A DNA stretch of 64,000 nucleotides from Aureimonas sp. Leaf427 (GTDB lineage Bacteria > Pseudomonadota > Alphaproteobacteria > Rhizobiales > Rhizobiaceae). Location: NCBI RefSeq assembly GCF_001425485.1, contig NZ_LMQW01000012.1:43170-107169 (forward strand). The letters run 5' to 3'. This document shows, in pieces, positions 62,483-64,000 of this stretch (position 1 is its first letter; each line of letters opens with the position of its first letter). The notes below the pieces were generated by a model. The model was given only the letters and a program-made list of their open reading frames with translations. It did not search any database and had not been told where the DNA came from. A program made the position numbers and the translations under genes.

Positions 62483-62582
62483 GCTGGCCTCCCGATACCG
62501 TCCTGTCCCGCTGAGGGACCGCAGCCGCTGCCTAATCGGCGGCGGCGCCGGCGTCCATTGGGGAAAGCGGACTTCGTGAGCG

Positions 62583-62996
62583 TCAGCTGGCGAAAACGCC
62601 CTCGAAATCCTGGAAGCCCTTCACCTCGATCGGATTTCCCGAGGGATCGAAGAAGAACATGGTGCGCTGCTCGCCGGGCTCGCCCTCGAAGCGCACGACC
62701 GGGGGAATGTCGAAGGCGACGCCGCCGGCCTTCAGCCGCTCGGACAGGTCCAGCCAGTCGGCCAGCGGCAGGACGACGCCCAGATGCGGCATCATCACCA
62801 TGTGGTCGCCGACCCGCCCCGTGCGCGTGACCTCGAAGGGCTTGCCGAGATGGAGCGAGATCTGGTGGCCGAAGAAGTCGAAATCGACCCAGGTCTCCGT
62901 CGAACGCCCCTCCTTGCAGCCGAGCACGCCGCCGTAGAAGCGGCGGGCCTCGTCGAGATCGGTGACGTGATAGGCGAGATGGAAGAGCGAGCGCAT
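62583..62996 (-). CDS. VOC-superfamily (glyoxalase/dioxygenase-fold) protein
   Basis: A 137-aa protein with two beta-alpha-beta-beta-beta modules. The opening FHLAYHVTDLDEARRFYGGVLGC and the closing RTMFFFDPSGNPIEVKGF are typical of VOC proteins, and the His and Glu at these places are the usual metal ligands. The substrate is unknown. GGAG lies upstream of ATG 62996. It follows the pxpC-like gene by 44 bp on the same strand and may share its operon. Confidence 0.83.
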   Translation of the reverse strand: MRSLFHLAYHVTDLDEARRFYGGVLGCKEGRSTETWVDFDFFGHQISLHLGKPFEVTRTGRVGDHMVMMPHLGVVLPLADWLDLSERLKAGGVAFDIPPVVRFEGEPGEQRTMFFFDPSGNPIEVKGFQDFEGVFAS

Positions 62997-63040
62997 GGAA
63001 GACTCCGGGTTCGTCTGGAAGGTCGGTCGGGGCGGCCGGC

Positions 63041-64000
63041 TCAGGGCCGGCGCTCCCTCTGCCGGCTGTCGCCGGCGGGCTTCTCGGCAAGGCCGGCGAC
63101 GATCTCGTCCAGCACCTGCCGCTCCTCGATGGCGAGATCCTCGGCTCGGCTCTGCGAGATCGCGGCGAAGCGGACGGGCCGCCCGCTCGGCGTCTGCGCG
63201 AGCCGGGCGACGTCGACCGAGGCGAGCGTCGCGATCTTCGGATAGCCGCCGGTCGTCTGGCGCTCCGCCATCAGCACGATCGGCTGGCCGGAGCCCGGCA
63301 CCTGGATCGAGCCGAGCGCGGTGCCGTCGGAGACGATGTCGTGGCCGCCGGCCGCCGGCAGAGGCGGTCCGGCGAGAACCTGCGCCATGCGGTCGCGGCT
63401 GGCCGAGACGATGTAGGGCTCGCCGAGGAAGCGCCGCAGGATCTCGGGCGAAAAACGTCCGTCCTGCGGCCCCTTCACCACCCGGATCGGGCGGTTCGAG
63501 CGCCAGACCGGTCGGTTCAGCGCCAGGAGGGGCGCTGGCTCGGCCTGCCCGAGCGGCAGGCGGTCTCCGGCAACCAGCCGGCGCCCCTCGTGGCCGCCGA
63601 GTCCGCTGCGCAGATGGGTCGAGCGCGACCCGAGCACCGGCGGCGTGTCGATGCCGCCGGAGATCGCAAGATAGGCCCAGACGGCGTCGCGCATCGCGCC
63701 GATCGTCAGCATCGAACCCGGCCGAAGGACGTGGCTCTCCCACAGCCAGATCGGCGTGCGGTCGATGCGCACGTCCACCGCCCCGCCCGTGACCGCGATG
63801 CGGACGGGCTCGGTCGCTTCGAACCGCCCGCCGACGCCGGCAAATTCGAGGCCCGCCGCCGCCGGCCCGTTGCCGACGAGCGCGTTCGCGATGCGGAACG
63901 AGGGCACGTCCATCGGACCGGCGCGCGAGACGCCGGCATGCTGGAGACCGGGGCGGCCGAGATCCTGAACCGTGACCATCGGTCCGGCCTCGTGGACGGC
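63041..64000 (-). CDS. pxpC: 5-oxoprolinase subunit C / biotin-dependent carboxyltransferase family (5' end cut)
   Basis: At least 319 residues of the PxpC/KipA family. The conserved start AGPMVTVQDLGRPGLQHAGVSRAGPMD is followed by YLAISGGIDTPPVLGSRSTHLRSGLGGHEGR and the C-terminal RQTTGGYPKIATLASVD. PxpABC hydrolyses 5-oxoproline to glutamate; pxpA and pxpB are expected just beyond the window edge. The frame stays open past an internal ATG (63979) to base 64000 with family-like residues (VHEAGP), so the true start probably lies outside. The gene could also belong to a related carboxyltransferase set. Confidence 0.82.
   Translation of the reverse strand, partial: AVHEAGPMVTVQDLGRPGLQHAGVSRAGPMDVPSFRIANALVGNGPAAAGLEFAGVGGRFEATEPVRIAVTGGAVDVRIDRTPIWLWESHVLRPGSMLTIGAMRDAVWAYLAISGGIDTPPVLGSRSTHLRSGLGGHEGRRLVAGDRLPLGQAEPAPLLALNRPVWRSNRPIRVVKGPQDGRFSPEILRRFLGEPYIVSASRDRMAQVLAGPPLPAAGGHDIVSDGTALGSIQVPGSGQPIVLMAERQTTGGYPKIATLASVDVARLAQTPSGRPVRFAAISQSRAEDLAIEERQVLDEIVAGLAEKPAGDSRQRERRP

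Noticed and set aside
62583-63743. Long form of the VOC protein (386 codons)
   Set aside because: The extra 249 codons lie over the pxpC gene in another frame; GGAG before ATG 62996 marks the real start.
1-64000. tRNA, rRNA or prophage genes
   Set aside because: No cloverleaf-like or rRNA-like stretch and no integrase, capsid or terminase protein was noticed on reading both strands by eye; a tRNA scan would settle it.

Overview
The window reads as chromosomal DNA of a high-GC alphaproteobacterium, most likely order Hyphomicrobiales (Rhizobiales). The pointers are a MucR/Ros zinc-finger regulator, DUF6894 and small Lys/Ala-rich proteins typical of rhizobial relatives, RIME-like intergenic palindromes, a RirA-type iron box, and tight ATGA-style gene coupling. 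A member of the Aurantimonadaceae (Aureimonas-like) would fit, but the family is only a guess. I saw no rRNA, tRNA, CRISPR array, transposase or phage gene.

Bases 1-22,000 form a methylated-amine catabolic island. Trimethylamine is oxidised to its N-oxide by Tmm, and Tdm splits the N-oxide to dimethylamine and formaldehyde. A four-subunit haem-dependent oxidative N-demethylase (dimethylamine monooxygenase) makes monomethylamine. GmaS and MgsABC convert this to gamma-glutamylmethylamide and then N-methylglutamate. MgdABCD (homologous to sarcosine oxidase SoxBDAG) returns glutamate and passes the methyl group to tetrahydrofolate, and PurU (cut by the window edge) releases formate. Two local regulators are present: an XRE-cupin protein next to mgsA and divergent from an APC permease, and a GlxA/GbdR-like AraC protein divergent from mgdA. 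Both have candidate operators that can be read from the sequence.

Bases 22,000-33,750 are surface and matrix genes: a large autotransporter divergent from a cellulose operon (bcsA-bcsB-bcsZ and a TPR protein in place of the BcsC pore).

Bases 34,000-45,900 are a mixed stretch: an orphan 6-phospho-3-hexuloisomerase-like SIS protein, a cupin, a LuxR-type HTH protein, Crp/Fnr and MarR regulators, a cNMP-binding/thioredoxin-reductase fusion, an APC permease, several very small proteins, a UbiB/ABC1 kinase, MucR and a DUF1349 protein.

Bases 45,950-52,000 carry an FGGY pentulose kinase, an MsbA-like ABC exporter, and a TonB-dependent siderophore receptor preceded by an IRO-like box and followed by a strong terminator.

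Bases 52,000-61,350 are a hexuronate island: uxaC, a complete binding-protein-dependent ABC importer and uxuB on the minus strand, divergent from gntR-uxuA. Together they take glucuronate via fructuronate and mannonate to 2-keto-3-deoxygluconate. The window ends with an unrecognised 371-aa protein, a VOC-fold protein and a partial pxpC.
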